From an uncultured Clostridia bacterium (GTDB lineage: Bacteria; Bacillota; Clostridia; Oscillospirales; Ruminococcaceae): a DNA stretch of 64,000 nucleotides. The DNA is taken from the NCBI GenBank assembly GCA_947629785.1, contig CANRFB010000004.1, positions 1 through 64,000 of the forward strand. The letters run 5' to 3'. A program made the translations under genes and the position numbers. Positions within the stretch are counted from its first letter, which is position 1. Each line of letters begins with the position of its first letter. Shown here piece after piece: positions 1-10,913 of the stretch. Below the pieces are notes generated by a model. The model saw nothing but the letters and a program-made list of their open reading frames with translations, did no database searches and was not told where the DNA came from.

Positions 1-945
<945 letters not shown>

Positions 946-954
946 TATTAATGC

Positions 955-1165
955 TTAATTCGTAATGCGTAATGCGTAATTACAGAGTTGAGAGTTAAGA
1001 GTTGAGAGTTGAGATATTGCGGTAACGCCTATATCTTAACTCTCAATGATTTTTATATCTTAACTCTCAATGATTTTTCAGATTTAAATTTGCTTTATCT
1101 CACAGCAGGCATTAATTTGAAAATCACAAAACTACGCCTGACTGGGTGCAGGCTTCAGCCTTGCT
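955..1165 (+). repeat. Dispersed intergenic repeat, copy A: CGTAATG heptamers, GTTGAGA heptamers, body, terminal hairpin gcaggcttcagccttgc
   Basis: Shares modules in the same order with 16552-16830 and in inverted order with 28385-28736 and 9848-10015. Confidence 0.85.
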
Positions 1166-1588
1166 TTAACGTAAAATATTTATTACTTCTTTGCCCTTTT
1201 TCTTGGCATACTCCGCAAACTTTGCAGAATTACTTACAGTATTTTTTACATATGTTACCAAAATATTTCCGTGGTTAAGCACCCATTTATTGCGGAAATC
1301 AATTGCAAAGCGTTTCGGTACGGTTTCAATTCCCTCCGGATAAATAGTATGCAAATAATTTTCCTCTCTGTTTTCCGGAAGATACGCATACACAACATAA
1401 TATTCTATCTGCGGGAATTCCTTGCTCAACTCTTTAAGCACCGACAGCACAAGGCGGTCAAAACTGCCGTTATTTCCTACATAAAATTTATTAACATTTC
1501 TTTCCGTTATAAGTTTTTTAACGGTTTCAAACAGAATGCCCCTCACCGCGTCGGGGGTATCTCTATGCCCGATAAAAGTACATATCAT
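1166..1588 (-). CDS. SLOG/DUF1273-like protein
   Basis: MICTFIGHRDTPDAVRGILFETVKKLI...; GHR motif; start chosen after an aggaat-type RBS. Confidence 0.65.
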   Translation of the reverse strand: MICTFIGHRDTPDAVRGILFETVKKLITERNVNKFYVGNNGSFDRLVLSVLKELSKEFPQIEYYVVYAYLPENREENYLHTIYPEGIETVPKRFAIDFRNKWVLNHGNILVTYVKNTVSNSAKFAEYAKKKGKEVINILR

Positions 1589-1793
1589 GTTATTCCTCTC
1601 TTTGGCTTTCAAAAGTATAAAGCCATTTGAACTTAAAATATTTAAAAATCATTTAAGATTACTATTTACTTTGTGAGTAACTATATATAATTTCTCAATC
1701 TAAAGTATAACATAAAATATAGTTAGCTGTCAACACTATAATAACTAAATATGATATTATTACTAAAATGTTACTCGAAAGAAAGTGATAGAA

Positions 1794-2138
1794 ATGGCGC
1801 ATTATCCAAGGATACGCGACCTCAGAGAAGATGGGGATAAAAAGCAAAGTGAAATAGCGGAATATCTTGGAACGACTGCTCAGTATTACGGATTATATGA
1901 AAAAGGCGCTAACGAAATTTCTTTTGAACGCGCCATTGCCCTTGCAAAATACTATAACGTAAGCCTTGACTATATAGCAGGACTTACCAATGACAAGCGG
2001 GGATTTTCCTACAGCGACCTTACCAAAGAGCAAAAGAAACTTTTGCAGCTGATAGAAGAACTTTCTCCCGGGGAAAAGAAAAAGACCGCTTCGTTCCTGA
2101 AATCAATAATCAGCCTGCTCTCAACTCTTAACTCTTAA
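1794..2138 (+). CDS. XRE-family helix-turn-helix regulator
   Basis: IRDLREDGDKKQSEIAEYLGTTAQYYGLYEKGANEISFERAIALAKYYNVSLDYIAGL; typical HTH_3. The upstream GTG at 1785 is an alternative start. Confidence 0.85.
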   Translation: MAHYPRIRDLREDGDKKQSEIAEYLGTTAQYYGLYEKGANEISFERAIALAKYYNVSLDYIAGLTNDKRGFSYSDLTKEQKKLLQLIEELSPGEKKKTASFLKSIISLLSTLNS

Positions 2139-2168
2139 CTCTCAACTCTACAAAAAGGCTCAGCCTTG
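2117..2168 (+). repeat. Dispersed repeat, copy B (partial): ACTCTTA/ACTCTCA heptamers plus hairpin aaggctcagcctt
   Basis: ctctcaactcttaactcttaactctcaactctacaaaaaggctcagccttgc. Confidence 0.75.
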
Positions 2169-2188
2169 CAAACTATAATAAAAATGTG

Positions 2189-2217
2189 TTGACATTCCGG
2201 AAAAAATGTGGTATAAT
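2189..2217 (+). promoter_or_regulatory. SigA-type promoter TTGACA-17-TATAAT for the solute-binding lipoprotein
   Basis: TTGACA 2189-2194, TATAAT 2212-2217, 17-bp spacer. Confidence 0.75.
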
Positions 2218-2292
2218 GCTATTGTCAGCAAATTGGTGTAATTTTTTATGCAAACGATTACATCAAGAAAATTTAATAAGGAGGAGCTTTTT

Positions 2293-3672
2293 GTGAGAAA
2301 ATCTAAATTATTGGCAGGCGTGCTCGCCCTCGCTTCTGTTGCTTCTTTTGCGGCTTGCGGCGGCGATAATACCACTGTTGATGAAACTACTGCCACCACT
2401 ACCACCGCTAAGACCGAGTGGACAGGCGATAACATTGAAGTTACCGTTGCGGACGATTCCGTTGACGAGGTGGATATCAGCGGCAAATCCCTTAAATGGA
2501 TGGGTTTCTATGACCTGAACCCCACCAATGACAGCCCCGAACGTTCGACCGAGGTTGCTATTTTCGAGGATACTTACGGCGCAAAGATCGAGTATATGCC
2601 CACAACTGTAACAACTCAGTATGACGACCTTGCAACTTCTATTTTAGGCGGTTCACAGCCGGATATATTTATCTATTCCGACCGTAACTTCCCATATGAC
2701 ATCAGTCAGGACAGATTCCAGCCTATAGATTCCCTTGTGGACTGGGAAGATCCTATGTGGGCGGACGTTAAGGAAACAGCCGACAAACTCCAGTGGAACG
2801 GTCAGCATTATATCGCTCCTCTTTGCTACAGCTTCAACGACTTCCAGCTGCTTATGTACAATAAGACAAGAGTCGAGGAAGAAGCACTTGAAGATCCTTA
2901 TGAAATGTACCAGAACGGCACTTGGGACTGGAACGCTTTCACAGATATTATGAAAACATATGTTGAACAGGGTACAGACCGTTACGGTATCTGCGGCTAC
3001 TGGGCAAACGCTTTCGTTTACACTTCCGGCGATACTCTCGTAACATACGACGGAAATACATTTACAAATAACCTCTACAGCGCAAAGATCGAGGGCGCAA
3101 TGCACGTTCTTGAAGACATCTGGGCAAATACCCTTGTAAAGCGCGGCTGGTTTGAGAATGATGTTTTCGACAACGGCGGTGAGACGCTGTTCTACGGCAT
3201 GGGCACATGGGCTTACAACGCCGTAACGCAGGCATACCCCAATGATGTTATACAGATCGTACCGTTCCCCAGAGAACCCGAATCCGACACCGACTATATC
3301 GCTAAGAGAATAGTTGCGTATATGTGGGTTAAGGGCAGCGAAAACGCCGATGTTGTAAAGACTTGGTTCAACATCAACAGAATGGTGAACTACGATCCCC
3401 AGTATACGGAAGTTACCAAGGAGAAGTTCCTCAAGAACAACACAGGCTGGACAAGCGAAATGTACGACCTTGTTATGGACTTCAACGATGATGATAAATA
3501 TGCTTTCGCATATGACTACGGCAGCGGAATTTCGCCTACAATGACAGGCGACAACGGCGTTATCAGAACCCTTTACGACGGCATTGCAAACGAACAGTTT
3601 GAAAGCTGGTCACAGGGCCGTGAAGCATATTACGATATTGTTGATACGGAAATTGCCGTTTACAACAACTGA
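2293..3672 (+). CDS. ABC transporter extracellular solute-binding lipoprotein (sugar-type); no permease or ATPase beside it
   Basis: GTG start after aaggaggag; signal peptide plus lipobox (ALASVASFAACGG); family 1 SBP-like sequence. Confidence 0.85.
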   Translation: MRKSKLLAGVLALASVASFAACGGDNTTVDETTATTTTAKTEWTGDNIEVTVADDSVDEVDISGKSLKWMGFYDLNPTNDSPERSTEVAIFEDTYGAKIEYMPTTVTTQYDDLATSILGGSQPDIFIYSDRNFPYDISQDRFQPIDSLVDWEDPMWADVKETADKLQWNGQHYIAPLCYSFNDFQLLMYNKTRVEEEALEDPYEMYQNGTWDWNAFTDIMKTYVEQGTDRYGICGYWANAFVYTSGDTLVTYDGNTFTNNLYSAKIEGAMHVLEDIWANTLVKRGWFENDVFDNGGETLFYGMGTWAYNAVTQAYPNDVIQIVPFPREPESDTDYIAKRIVAYMWVKGSENADVVKTWFNINRMVNYDPQYTEVTKEKFLKNNTGWTSEMYDLVMDFNDDDKYAFAYDYGSGISPTMTGDNGVIRTLYDGIANEQFESWSQGREAYYDIVDTEIAVYNN

Positions 3673-3689
3673 TTTAAGTAAAATCAAAA

Positions 3690-3728
3690 ATTTCCGGCGG
3701 TACTTAAAATGCACCGCCGGAATTTTTA
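3690..3728 (+). terminator. Rho-independent terminator
   Basis: tttccggcgg tacttaaaatgca ccgccggaa ttttt. Confidence 0.8.
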
Positions 3729-3804
3729 TTTGCCGCTGCCCTTGATATTTTTCCGGAAATGGTGTACAATTATATCAGAACATTATGCGGAAAGGAAAAT
3801 CATT

Positions 3805-4665
3805 ATGGACAGAAAGGCTTCAATGCTTACAACATCATTCCTGATAGGAGGTGCTGTTCCCTATGTATACAGGGAAATGTCCCGTCTGGAAGTTTCAAGG
3901 TATAAGATAACATCGTCCGTTCTTCCGGAGGCGTTTGACGGGCTGAAAACAGTGCAGCTTTCCGACCTGCACAATAAAGTTTTCGGGAACGGGAACTCGC
4001 AGCTTGTAAAGCTTGTTTCGGACGAAAAGCCGGATATGATATTCATGACGGGAGATATGGTCAGCCATAATGCGCCCCATATACAGGAATTTTTAAAGCT
4101 TGCGGAAAACCTTTCCGACATAGCGCAGGTGTATTACGTCAACGGCAACCATGAACTTTCCGATCTGGACGATGAAACCTTTGATTTTGTCACCGAACGC
4201 CTTAAAGATATAGGCGCGGTCTGCCTTGACAACGACCGCATTTATATCGAACGCGGCGACAGCAGAATTTGCCTGTGCGGGCTTTGCTATACCGCCGAAT
4301 ATTACCGCGGCGTAAGGGAATACAAGCACGGCTGGAAAGCCTTTTCGCTTACGGATATGATAAACTATCTGGGAATAAAAGACCCGGAGGTATATACCAT
4401 ACTTCTTGCGCATAATCCTCTGGATTTTGACGTCCATGCGGAATGGGGAGCGGATATTTCGTTTGGCGGACACGTCCACGGCGGCGCGGTAAGGCTTCCG
4501 CTGATAAACGGCGTGCTTTCCCCCGAACGCAAGCTTATGCCCAAGTACAAGGAGGGCGTTTACCGCATAAATGACTCGTTCCTTGTTGCAAACCGCGGTC
4601 TTGGACGCCTGCGGATAAACAATCCGCCGGAAATCGTTTCCGTAACTTTATATTCCGCAAAATAA
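3805..4665 (+). CDS. Metallophosphoesterase (YaeI/calcineurin-like)
   Basis: SDLHNKVFG...MTGDMVSH...VNGNHEL...LLAHNPLDF...FGGHVHGG motifs; ATG after ggaaaggaaaa. Confidence 0.88.
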   Translation: MDRKASMLTTSFLIGGAVPYVYREMSRLEVSRYKITSSVLPEAFDGLKTVQLSDLHNKVFGNGNSQLVKLVSDEKPDMIFMTGDMVSHNAPHIQEFLKLAENLSDIAQVYYVNGNHELSDLDDETFDFVTERLKDIGAVCLDNDRIYIERGDSRICLCGLCYTAEYYRGVREYKHGWKAFSLTDMINYLGIKDPEVYTILLAHNPLDFDVHAEWGADISFGGHVHGGAVRLPLINGVLSPERKLMPKYKEGVYRINDSFLVANRGLGRLRINNPPEIVSVTLYSAK

Positions 4666-4669
4666 TAAA

Positions 4670-4708
4670 ACAGCTTTGCCGTCAGCCGACAGCAAAGCTG
4701 TATTTTTT
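4670..4708. terminator. Bidirectional terminator between convergent genes
   Basis: acagctttgc...gcaaagctgt followed by attttttatt. Confidence 0.75.
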
Positions 4709-4725
4709 ATTGATGAATGAAGCGG

Positions 4726-5607
4726 TTATTCGACTTTTCCGCCCTCGACTACAAGATTTTCCTTGTCTACTGCGTCGCCGTAAACGGAAGCAAGGGTCGC
4801 GTCATAGTCCGCATGGAAGAAGTTTTCGTCCGCAAGGGTCGTTATCTCGTCATTTATGCGATTGAGAAGCGTTTCGTTGCCCTTGGAAACGGCAGGGGCG
4901 ATGGTGTCAATGCTTCCAAGAGACTCAATTCCCACGGTAAATCCCGGGTTCTGCATTGCCCATGCAAGAACTTCCGTGTTGTCGGTGGAGAACGCGTCGC
5001 CGCGTCCGTCCTGAAGCGCGGAGTAAGCTTCGTTGTATTCGTCAAACTTTACAAGTTCCACATCGGGGTAATTTTCGGTGAAATATGTTTCTGCGGTGGT
5101 TCCCTTGACTACGATAAGCTTCTTGCCCGCAAGGTCGTCTGCGGAAGTTATTACCGCGCTGTCGGGGGAAACAACGCCCAGTGCAACTTTCATGTAAGGC
5201 AGCGCGAAGTCTACCTTTTCGGCGCGTTCGGCGGTCACGGTGAAGTTTGCAAGAATGATGTCAACTTTGCCTGTTTCAAGGAATTCCACACGGCTGGCGG
5301 CTTCAACGGGAACAAGTTCCAATTCCGTGCCTAAATCTTCCGCAAGGCGCTTTGCAAAATAGATGTCGTAGCCCTGATATTCGCCGTTGTTGTCAATGTA
5401 GCCGAATGGGTTTTTGTCGGAGAAAACGCCTATTCTGAGCGTTCCCGAGGAAGTTATTTCGTCAAGGGTCCTGTAAATTGCCGTTCCTCCGTTTGCGGCA
5501 TCGGTGTTTTCCGAAGCGTTATTGTCTCCGTTCCCGCCGCAGGCTGCAAAACTAAGCGTCAGCGCCGCAGCGGCTATTGCGGAAATTATCTTTCTGATGT
5601 TTTTCAT
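4726..5607 (-). CDS. Polar amino-acid ABC transporter substrate-binding lipoprotein
   Basis: Lipobox LSFAACGG; GTLRIGVFSDKNPFGYIDNNGEYQGYDIYFAKRLAEDLG (SBP_bac_3). Confidence 0.92.
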   Translation of the reverse strand: MKNIRKIISAIAAAALTLSFAACGGNGDNNASENTDAANGGTAIYRTLDEITSSGTLRIGVFSDKNPFGYIDNNGEYQGYDIYFAKRLAEDLGTELELVPVEAASRVEFLETGKVDIILANFTVTAERAEKVDFALPYMKVALGVVSPDSAVITSADDLAGKKLIVVKGTTAETYFTENYPDVELVKFDEYNEAYSALQDGRGDAFSTDNTEVLAWAMQNPGFTVGIESLGSIDTIAPAVSKGNETLLNRINDEITTLADENFFHADYDATLASVYGDAVDKENLVVEGGKVE

Positions 5608-5800
5608 AAGTATTTCTCCTTATATTTAAATTGTATTTGTCGGACAGGCGTTATAAACTTATCCACAAAACCTATCTGATATATAGATATTATACTCTCC
5701 AAGTTAAATGTTGTCAATAGGAATTTCCAAATTTTTTATTTTCGTATGAAAATTCAAAAATCCGCCGTTTAAAATGTGGAATATTGTGGTTTTTGATGAT

Positions 5801-6550
5801 TTATCTTGAATAGGAGAACGTGCTGAGGAAACGCTTTGCACGTTCGGTGTCGGGGTCCTTGAAGAACTTTTCGGGGGGATTTTCCTCCACTATCACGCCG
5901 CCGTCCATGAGAATTACGCGGTTTGCGGCGGCTTCCGCGAATGCCATTTCGTGGGTAACGATTATCATGGTAGAACCGTTCTTTGCAAGGTCGAGAACGA
6001 CATTCAGGACTTCGTGGACCATTTCGGGGTCAAGAGCGGCAGTTATTTCGTCCAAAAGCATTATGTCGGGACGTACCACAAGACTTCTTACAATTGCCGC
6101 CCGCTGCTGCTGTCCGCCCGAAAGCTGGGACGGATATGACTTCGCCTTGTCGCCGAGCCCTACTCTTTCAAGAAGCGCCATGGCTTCCTTTTTAACTTCG
6201 TCTTTGGCGCGTTTCTGGACTTTCAGCGGGGCAAGCATAACGTTGTCAAGCACCGTCATATGCGGAAAAAGCCCGTAATCCTGAAATACCATGCCGATTT
6301 TCTGGCGAATTTTGTAAAGGCTTCTTTTGCCGTACTCGACGGGTTCGCCGTGGAGAAGTACCGAACCCTCCTGTATAGGTTCAAGACCGTTCAGACAGCG
6401 CAGGAGCGTGCTTTTTCCGCAGCCTGACGGTCCTATCAGCACAACTGTCTCGCCTTTTCTGACGGTCAGGTCTATTCCGTTTATGATAACGTTTTCTCCG
6501 AAAGATTTTTTCAGACCCTTTACTTCGATAACCACATCTTCGTTATCCAT
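5801..6550 (-). CDS. Amino-acid ABC transporter ATP-binding protein (GlnQ-like)
   Basis: Walker A GPSGCGKST, LSGGQQQR signature, MLLDEITAALDPE. Confidence 0.93.
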   Translation of the reverse strand: MDNEDVVIEVKGLKKSFGENVIINGIDLTVRKGETVVLIGPSGCGKSTLLRCLNGLEPIQEGSVLLHGEPVEYGKRSLYKIRQKIGMVFQDYGLFPHMTVLDNVMLAPLKVQKRAKDEVKKEAMALLERVGLGDKAKSYPSQLSGGQQQRAAIVRSLVVRPDIMLLDEITAALDPEMVHEVLNVVLDLAKNGSTMIIVTHEMAFAEAAANRVILMDGGVIVEENPPEKFFKDPDTERAKRFLSTFSYSR

Positions 6551-6570
6551 AAAACACTCTCCCTCCTTTA

Positions 6571-7239
6571 TTATTTAAAACGGTCTGCCAGCTTTTTGGA
6601 AAATACCGACAGCGGGAAACATATCACAAAGTACATTAAGAATATTGCCGCATATACCCAGACAGCCGCGTCGGGGGCGTCGTAGCGGTTGGCGTCAATT
6701 ATCTGTTTTCCCACTTTAAGGACTTCCGTAACGCCGATAAGGGATACCAGCGCGGTGGTTTTTATCATTCTTGTGGATAAATTTATGATATTCGGCGTAA
6801 GCCTGCGAATTGTCTGGGGAAGTATCACATATATGTAAAGCTGCGCTTTTCCCAATCCGAGGGCAAGCCCCGATTCGTACTGATGTTTCGGAATGGAGAC
6901 AAACGCGCCGCGGACTAAGTCTCCCGTTTCCGCCGCGCCCCATATGGTGAAAACTATTACCGCCGCAGTTTCTCCCGAAAGATTGACTCCCGTGGAACGC
7001 GTCAGCCCGAAAAATACGATAAACAGCCACACAAGCTGGGGCATTATCCTTACAATTTCGAGATAAACCTTGCAGACGGCTTTCACCGCCTTGTTTTTCA
7101 CGGTCATTGCCGCGCCCAGAAGTATTCCCAGCACAAGGGAAAGGGCAATTGAAATCAGCGAAATTCTCAGCGTTACCCACAGACCGCCTAAAAGCCGCAG
7201 GAAGTTGTTCCCCGCGAAAAGAACTTCATATCCCCGCAC
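6571..7239 (-). CDS. Amino-acid ABC transporter permease (HisM/GlnP-like)
   Basis: EIVRIMPQLVWLFIVFFGL...ESGLALGLGKAQLYIYVILPQTIRRLTP (EAA loop). Confidence 0.9.
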   Translation of the reverse strand: MRGYEVLFAGNNFLRLLGGLWVTLRISLISIALSLVLGILLGAAMTVKNKAVKAVCKVYLEIVRIMPQLVWLFIVFFGLTRSTGVNLSGETAAVIVFTIWGAAETGDLVRGAFVSIPKHQYESGLALGLGKAQLYIYVILPQTIRRLTPNIINLSTRMIKTTALVSLIGVTEVLKVGKQIIDANRYDAPDAAVWVYAAIFLMYFVICFPLSVFSKKLADRFK

Positions 7240-7879
7240 GGTGAAGCCTCCTTTCCAACAGCGTAAATACTATCGAAACAGGCAGAATTATTATAAGATA
7301 CGCAATTACAAGCATTGTCAGCGCTTCGGTGGTGCTGTAGTACATTCCGATAAGGTCTTTTGCGGTGTACATCAGATCCGCAAGAGAGACCGCGCTGAAA
7401 ACGCTGGTTTCCTTTAACAGAAAGATAACATTCGCGCAAACGGCAGGAGTTGCGACTGACGCCGCCTGCGGCAGAATAACGTTTGTCATGGTCTGAAACC
7501 CGTTCAAGCCCAGACTTGCGGCGGCTTCAAGGTGCGTTTTTCTCACCGAAAGCAGTCCGCTGAGAATGGATTCGGACATATATCCCCCGCCCAGAAACGC
7601 AAGTCCCACCACGCCGCAGGTCTCGGAAGAAAAGACTATGCCTATTTTCGGAAGTCCGAAATACAGGAAGAACAGCTGCACAATAAGCGGGGTGTTTCTG
7701 GAAAGTTCGGTATATGCGGCGGCAATACCGTTCAGCAGGGGAATTCTGTAATATCTTGCAATAGCGCAGAGTATTCCCACAATGACCGAGAGAATGATTC
7801 CCAAGCCACCTATGGTTACGGTCAGCACGGCTGATTCTATGTAAAGGGGGTAATATTCGGTTATGAACGACCAGTCCAT
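7226..7879 (-). CDS. Amino-acid ABC transporter permease
   Basis: YTELSRNTPLIVQLFFLYFGLPKIG...LEAAASLGLNGFQTMTNVILPQA; overlaps the next permease by 14 nt. Confidence 0.9.
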   Translation of the reverse strand: MDWSFITEYYPLYIESAVLTVTIGGLGIILSVIVGILCAIARYYRIPLLNGIAAAYTELSRNTPLIVQLFFLYFGLPKIGIVFSSETCGVVGLAFLGGGYMSESILSGLLSVRKTHLEAAASLGLNGFQTMTNVILPQAASVATPAVCANVIFLLKETSVFSAVSLADLMYTAKDLIGMYYSTTEALTMLVIAYLIIILPVSIVFTLLERRLHRAGI

Positions 7880-8142
7880 GCAGTCCCGTTCCTTTCGTAA
7901 AGTATCAATAATACAGATTATTCGCGATCTCCTGAAATTGTGAAATTCCGCCCGATTTTTAAGAATACTGAAAAATTATATCACACAAAACATACAATGT
8001 CAATGGGCATTTAGTTAATATTCTTGGCATTTTAAAAAACAAAATTTGAATATATCACACAGCGCAAAATTACTATTTTTCCCAAATGTGGGAAAAATAT
8101 GTGAAATTTACACGAAAATTATGTGAGAAATGGCAAAAACCG

Positions 8143-8171
8143 TTGACTTGACGGGTTTTATGTTGTATAAT
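8143..8171 (+). promoter_or_regulatory. SigA-type promoter TTGACT-17-TATAAT upstream of ptsI
   Basis: TTGACT 8143-8148; TATAAT 8166-8171. Confidence 0.75.
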
Positions 8172-8203
8172 ATTATCAAGAACAAAGGCGAAGGGAGGGA
8201 ACC

Positions 8204-9871
8204 GTGTCGGGTGATGCCCGTTCACAGGCTGTATTCATGATGAGATTAAAAGGTAAAGGCGCCTGCCCCGGAATTGCAATAGGCATTATTTCATATTTCG
8301 GAAGTTCCGCTCCCGAAATATCCTACAAGAACGTAAACGACACCGAGTCCGAGCTTGAACGGGTGGAAAAAGCCAAGTCCGCCGCCAAAGCCCAGCTCCT
8401 TGAAATGTACCGCAAAGCCCTGCCCGAACTTGGAAAGGAAAGCGCGGAGATATTTGAGATCCAGCGCGCACTTATTGACGATACGGACTACAACAACGCC
8501 ATTGAAAACATTATAACCTCCCAGAAAGTCAATGCGGAATATGCCGTAGCTGTCGCTTCGGATAATTTTGCCGCCATGCTTTCGGCTATGCCCGACGACT
8601 ATATGTGCGCCCGTTCCACCGACGTGAACGACGTTTCGCAGCGGATAATACGCTGCCTTTCGGGAAGCAGCGAGAAGAAATTCCACAACGGTAAGCGCAT
8701 TATCTGCGCTTACGACCTGACCCCCAGTGAAACTTTCCGCATGGACAGGGAAAATGTCCTTGCTTTCGTTACCGCCAGAGGTTCTTCCCAGTCGCACACG
8801 GCTATTCTTGCCAGAATAATGGGTATTCCCTCGGTGATAGGCATAGGCAGGGAACTTACTCCCGAATGTGACGGGAAAACAGCCGTTGTGGACGGCACGG
8901 AGGGTATAATTTACATTGACCCGACTCCCCAAGTTCTTGAAGACGCGGAGCGGAAACGTTCCGCCGCGGAGCGCAGACGTCAGCTTGCAAGTGAATTTAT
9001 CGGCAGGGAAACAATTACCGCCGACGGGAAGAAAATTCCCGTCAACGCAAATATAAGTTCCGTTTCCGACCTTGAATCCGCTTTGGAAAACGATGCAGAG
9101 GGCGTGGGACTGTTCAGGACGGAATTCCTTTTCCTCGAATGCGGAGGGCTTCCCTCGGAGGACGTACAGTTCGCGGTATACCGTCACGCGGCGGAGACCA
9201 TGAAAGGCAGGAAATTAACTATCCGCACAATTGACATCGGCGCGGATAAGAAATCCGACTGTATTGCCCTCGGACACGAGGACAACCCCGCGATGGGTTT
9301 CCGCGGAATACGTATCTGCCTTGAGCGGGAGGATATTTTCAAAACGCAGCTGAAAGCTATTTTCCGAGCCTCGGCTTACGGAAAGACAGAAGTCATGTTC
9401 CCCATGATAATTTCCCTTAAAGAAGTTAAAATGATAAAGGAAATAATCCGCGAAGTCAAGACCGAACTGCGGATAATGGGTACGGATTTTGACGAAAACC
9501 TGAAAATCGGCATAATGATAGAGACTCCCGCCGCGGTGATGATAAGCGATATTCTCGCCAAGGAAGTGGATTTTTTCAGTATCGGAACCAACGACCTTAC
9601 CCAGTATACCCTTGCGGTAGACAGGACGAATCCTGCCGTTGACAAGTTTTACGACCCGCACCACGAGGCGGTAAAAAGAATGATAAAACTTACCGCGGAT
9701 AATGCCCATGCCGCAGGGATAAAAGTCTGCATCTGCGGCGATCTGGGAAGTGATCCCGATATGACCGACTGGCTGATAAACGCGGGAATAGACGAATTTT
9801 CCGTGCCGCCCTCCGAAGTCCTTGAAACCCGCAAGCGCATCTCCTCTTTGAGAGCAAGGCTGAAGCCTTGA
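8204..9871 (+). CDS. ptsI: Phosphoenolpyruvate-protein phosphotransferase (PTS enzyme I)
   Basis: TARGSSQSHTAILARIMGIPSVIG active-site region; VGLFRTEFLFLE; FSIGTNDLTQYTLAVDR. Start could be GTG 8204 or ATG 8237/8240. Confidence 0.93.
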   Translation: MSGDARSQAVFMMRLKGKGACPGIAIGIISYFGSSAPEISYKNVNDTESELERVEKAKSAAKAQLLEMYRKALPELGKESAEIFEIQRALIDDTDYNNAIENIITSQKVNAEYAVAVASDNFAAMLSAMPDDYMCARSTDVNDVSQRIIRCLSGSSEKKFHNGKRIICAYDLTPSETFRMDRENVLAFVTARGSSQSHTAILARIMGIPSVIGIGRELTPECDGKTAVVDGTEGIIYIDPTPQVLEDAERKRSAAERRRQLASEFIGRETITADGKKIPVNANISSVSDLESALENDAEGVGLFRTEFLFLECGGLPSEDVQFAVYRHAAETMKGRKLTIRTIDIGADKKSDCIALGHEDNPAMGFRGIRICLEREDIFKTQLKAIFRASAYGKTEVMFPMIISLKEVKMIKEIIREVKTELRIMGTDFDENLKIGIMIETPAAVMISDILAKEVDFFSIGTNDLTQYTLAVDRTNPAVDKFYDPHHEAVKRMIKLTADNAHAAGIKVCICGDLGSDPDMTDWLINAGIDEFSVPPSEVLETRKRISSLRARLKP

Positions 9872-10015
9872 CCCTTTCAGCAAGGCTGAAGCCTTGACCC
9901 TTTCAGCAAGGCTGAGCCTTGACCCAGTCAGCAAGGCTGAAGCCTTGACCCAGTCAGGCTTTATTTAGTAATTTCCCGTTTTGTGCCTGCCATGAGGCAA
10001 AGCGGAGAAGTGTTA
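9848..10015 (-). repeat. Dispersed repeat, copy C (inverted), with four tandem copies of the terminal hairpin
   Basis: gcaaggctgaagccttgaccctttca-type 25-26-nt unit x4, then caggctttatttagtaatttcccgttttgtgcctgccatgaggcaaagcgga. Confidence 0.85.
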
Positions 10016-10110
10016 TTTTTGTTACGGTATTTCAATAAGTAAATAAATTATTAATTTATTTTTATAGAAATTTGATGATATAGTAAAAACTTTATAATTA
10101 ATTCGACGTG

Positions 10111-10200
10111 CGAGGGGAAAGACCAAAAAGGGAAGGGGGCAACCAGCGAAACGGAAGGAACGCGGTGGTTTCCCCCTTCCCTTTAAGGTCTTTCCCCTCA
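10111..10200. repeat. 90-nt hairpin, left copy of inverted noncoding structure
   Basis: cgaggggaaagaccaaaaagggaaggggg ... cccccttccctttaaggtctttcccctc. Confidence 0.85.
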
Positions 10201-10620
10201 CGCACCCCTTTTCCTTTATCCTAACCCCTTTCGCCCAAGCTCGTAAGGGTTTACATATAATCAAAGCATCATAAATTTTATGACTTGCTTTACAAACTTT
10301 GCGATATTTCCTCTAATTTTCTTTTATAGAACGAACTGTTTTTGTTTTGTCCGCAAAACGCGTAAGACTTTGTAAAGTCCGCTAAACGCTTAAATTTTGA
10401 GTAATTTTACAGAGTAGTACATTGAACTCAAAGCGTAAATATACTTTACAAACCCAGTTTTGATGGTTCAACTTTACATTTCAAAATGGACTATTCAAGT
10501 TTTGCTCGAATAAATTCGCAAGGACGTGTAAAGTTCAGCAAAGATTATATGTCATTTTCTCTATGTTAAGCCCTTTCCAGCTTGGGCGAAAGGGGATAGA
10601 ATTAAGGAGAGAGGGAGCAA

Positions 10621-10710
10621 CGAGGGGGAGAACCTAAAAGGGAAGGGGAAAACCACCGCGTCCCTATCAAGTTTCTGGTTTCCCCCTTCCCTTTTTGGTG
10701 CTTCCCCTCG
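10621..10710. repeat. 90-nt hairpin, right copy of inverted noncoding structure
   Basis: cgagggggagaacctaaaagggaaggggaaaacc ... ggtttcccccttccctttttggtgcttcccctcg. Confidence 0.85.
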
Positions 10711-10913
10711 TTCATCGAATAACTAAGAAGTTATTTCTATATATATAGTAAATTTTCTATTTTGTCATTTAAAGAAAATAAATTATTAAACAATTTTTAA
10801 CTCATTGAATTACCGTGATATTTTTGTGAATTGGGGTTGAAATGCAGGGGAAAATGTGGTATAATAATTGTGTATTTCCGGAATACACTATACTTTTTCA
10901 GCGAGGTCTTTTT

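Noticed and set aside
1009-1278. 89-aa ORF over the repeat region
   Set aside because: Composed of dispersed-repeat sequence and antisense to the SLOG-like gene; no RBS or protein-like character.
2235-2265. TGCAAACGATTACA as a possible LacI-family operator upstream of the solute-binding protein
   Set aside because: Only an imperfect palindrome, seen once; no regulator gene nearby. Too weak to call.
4717-5334. 205-aa plus-strand ORF
   Set aside because: Antisense to the well-supported amino-acid-binding protein gene; low-complexity aromatic/basic composition typical of shadow ORFs.
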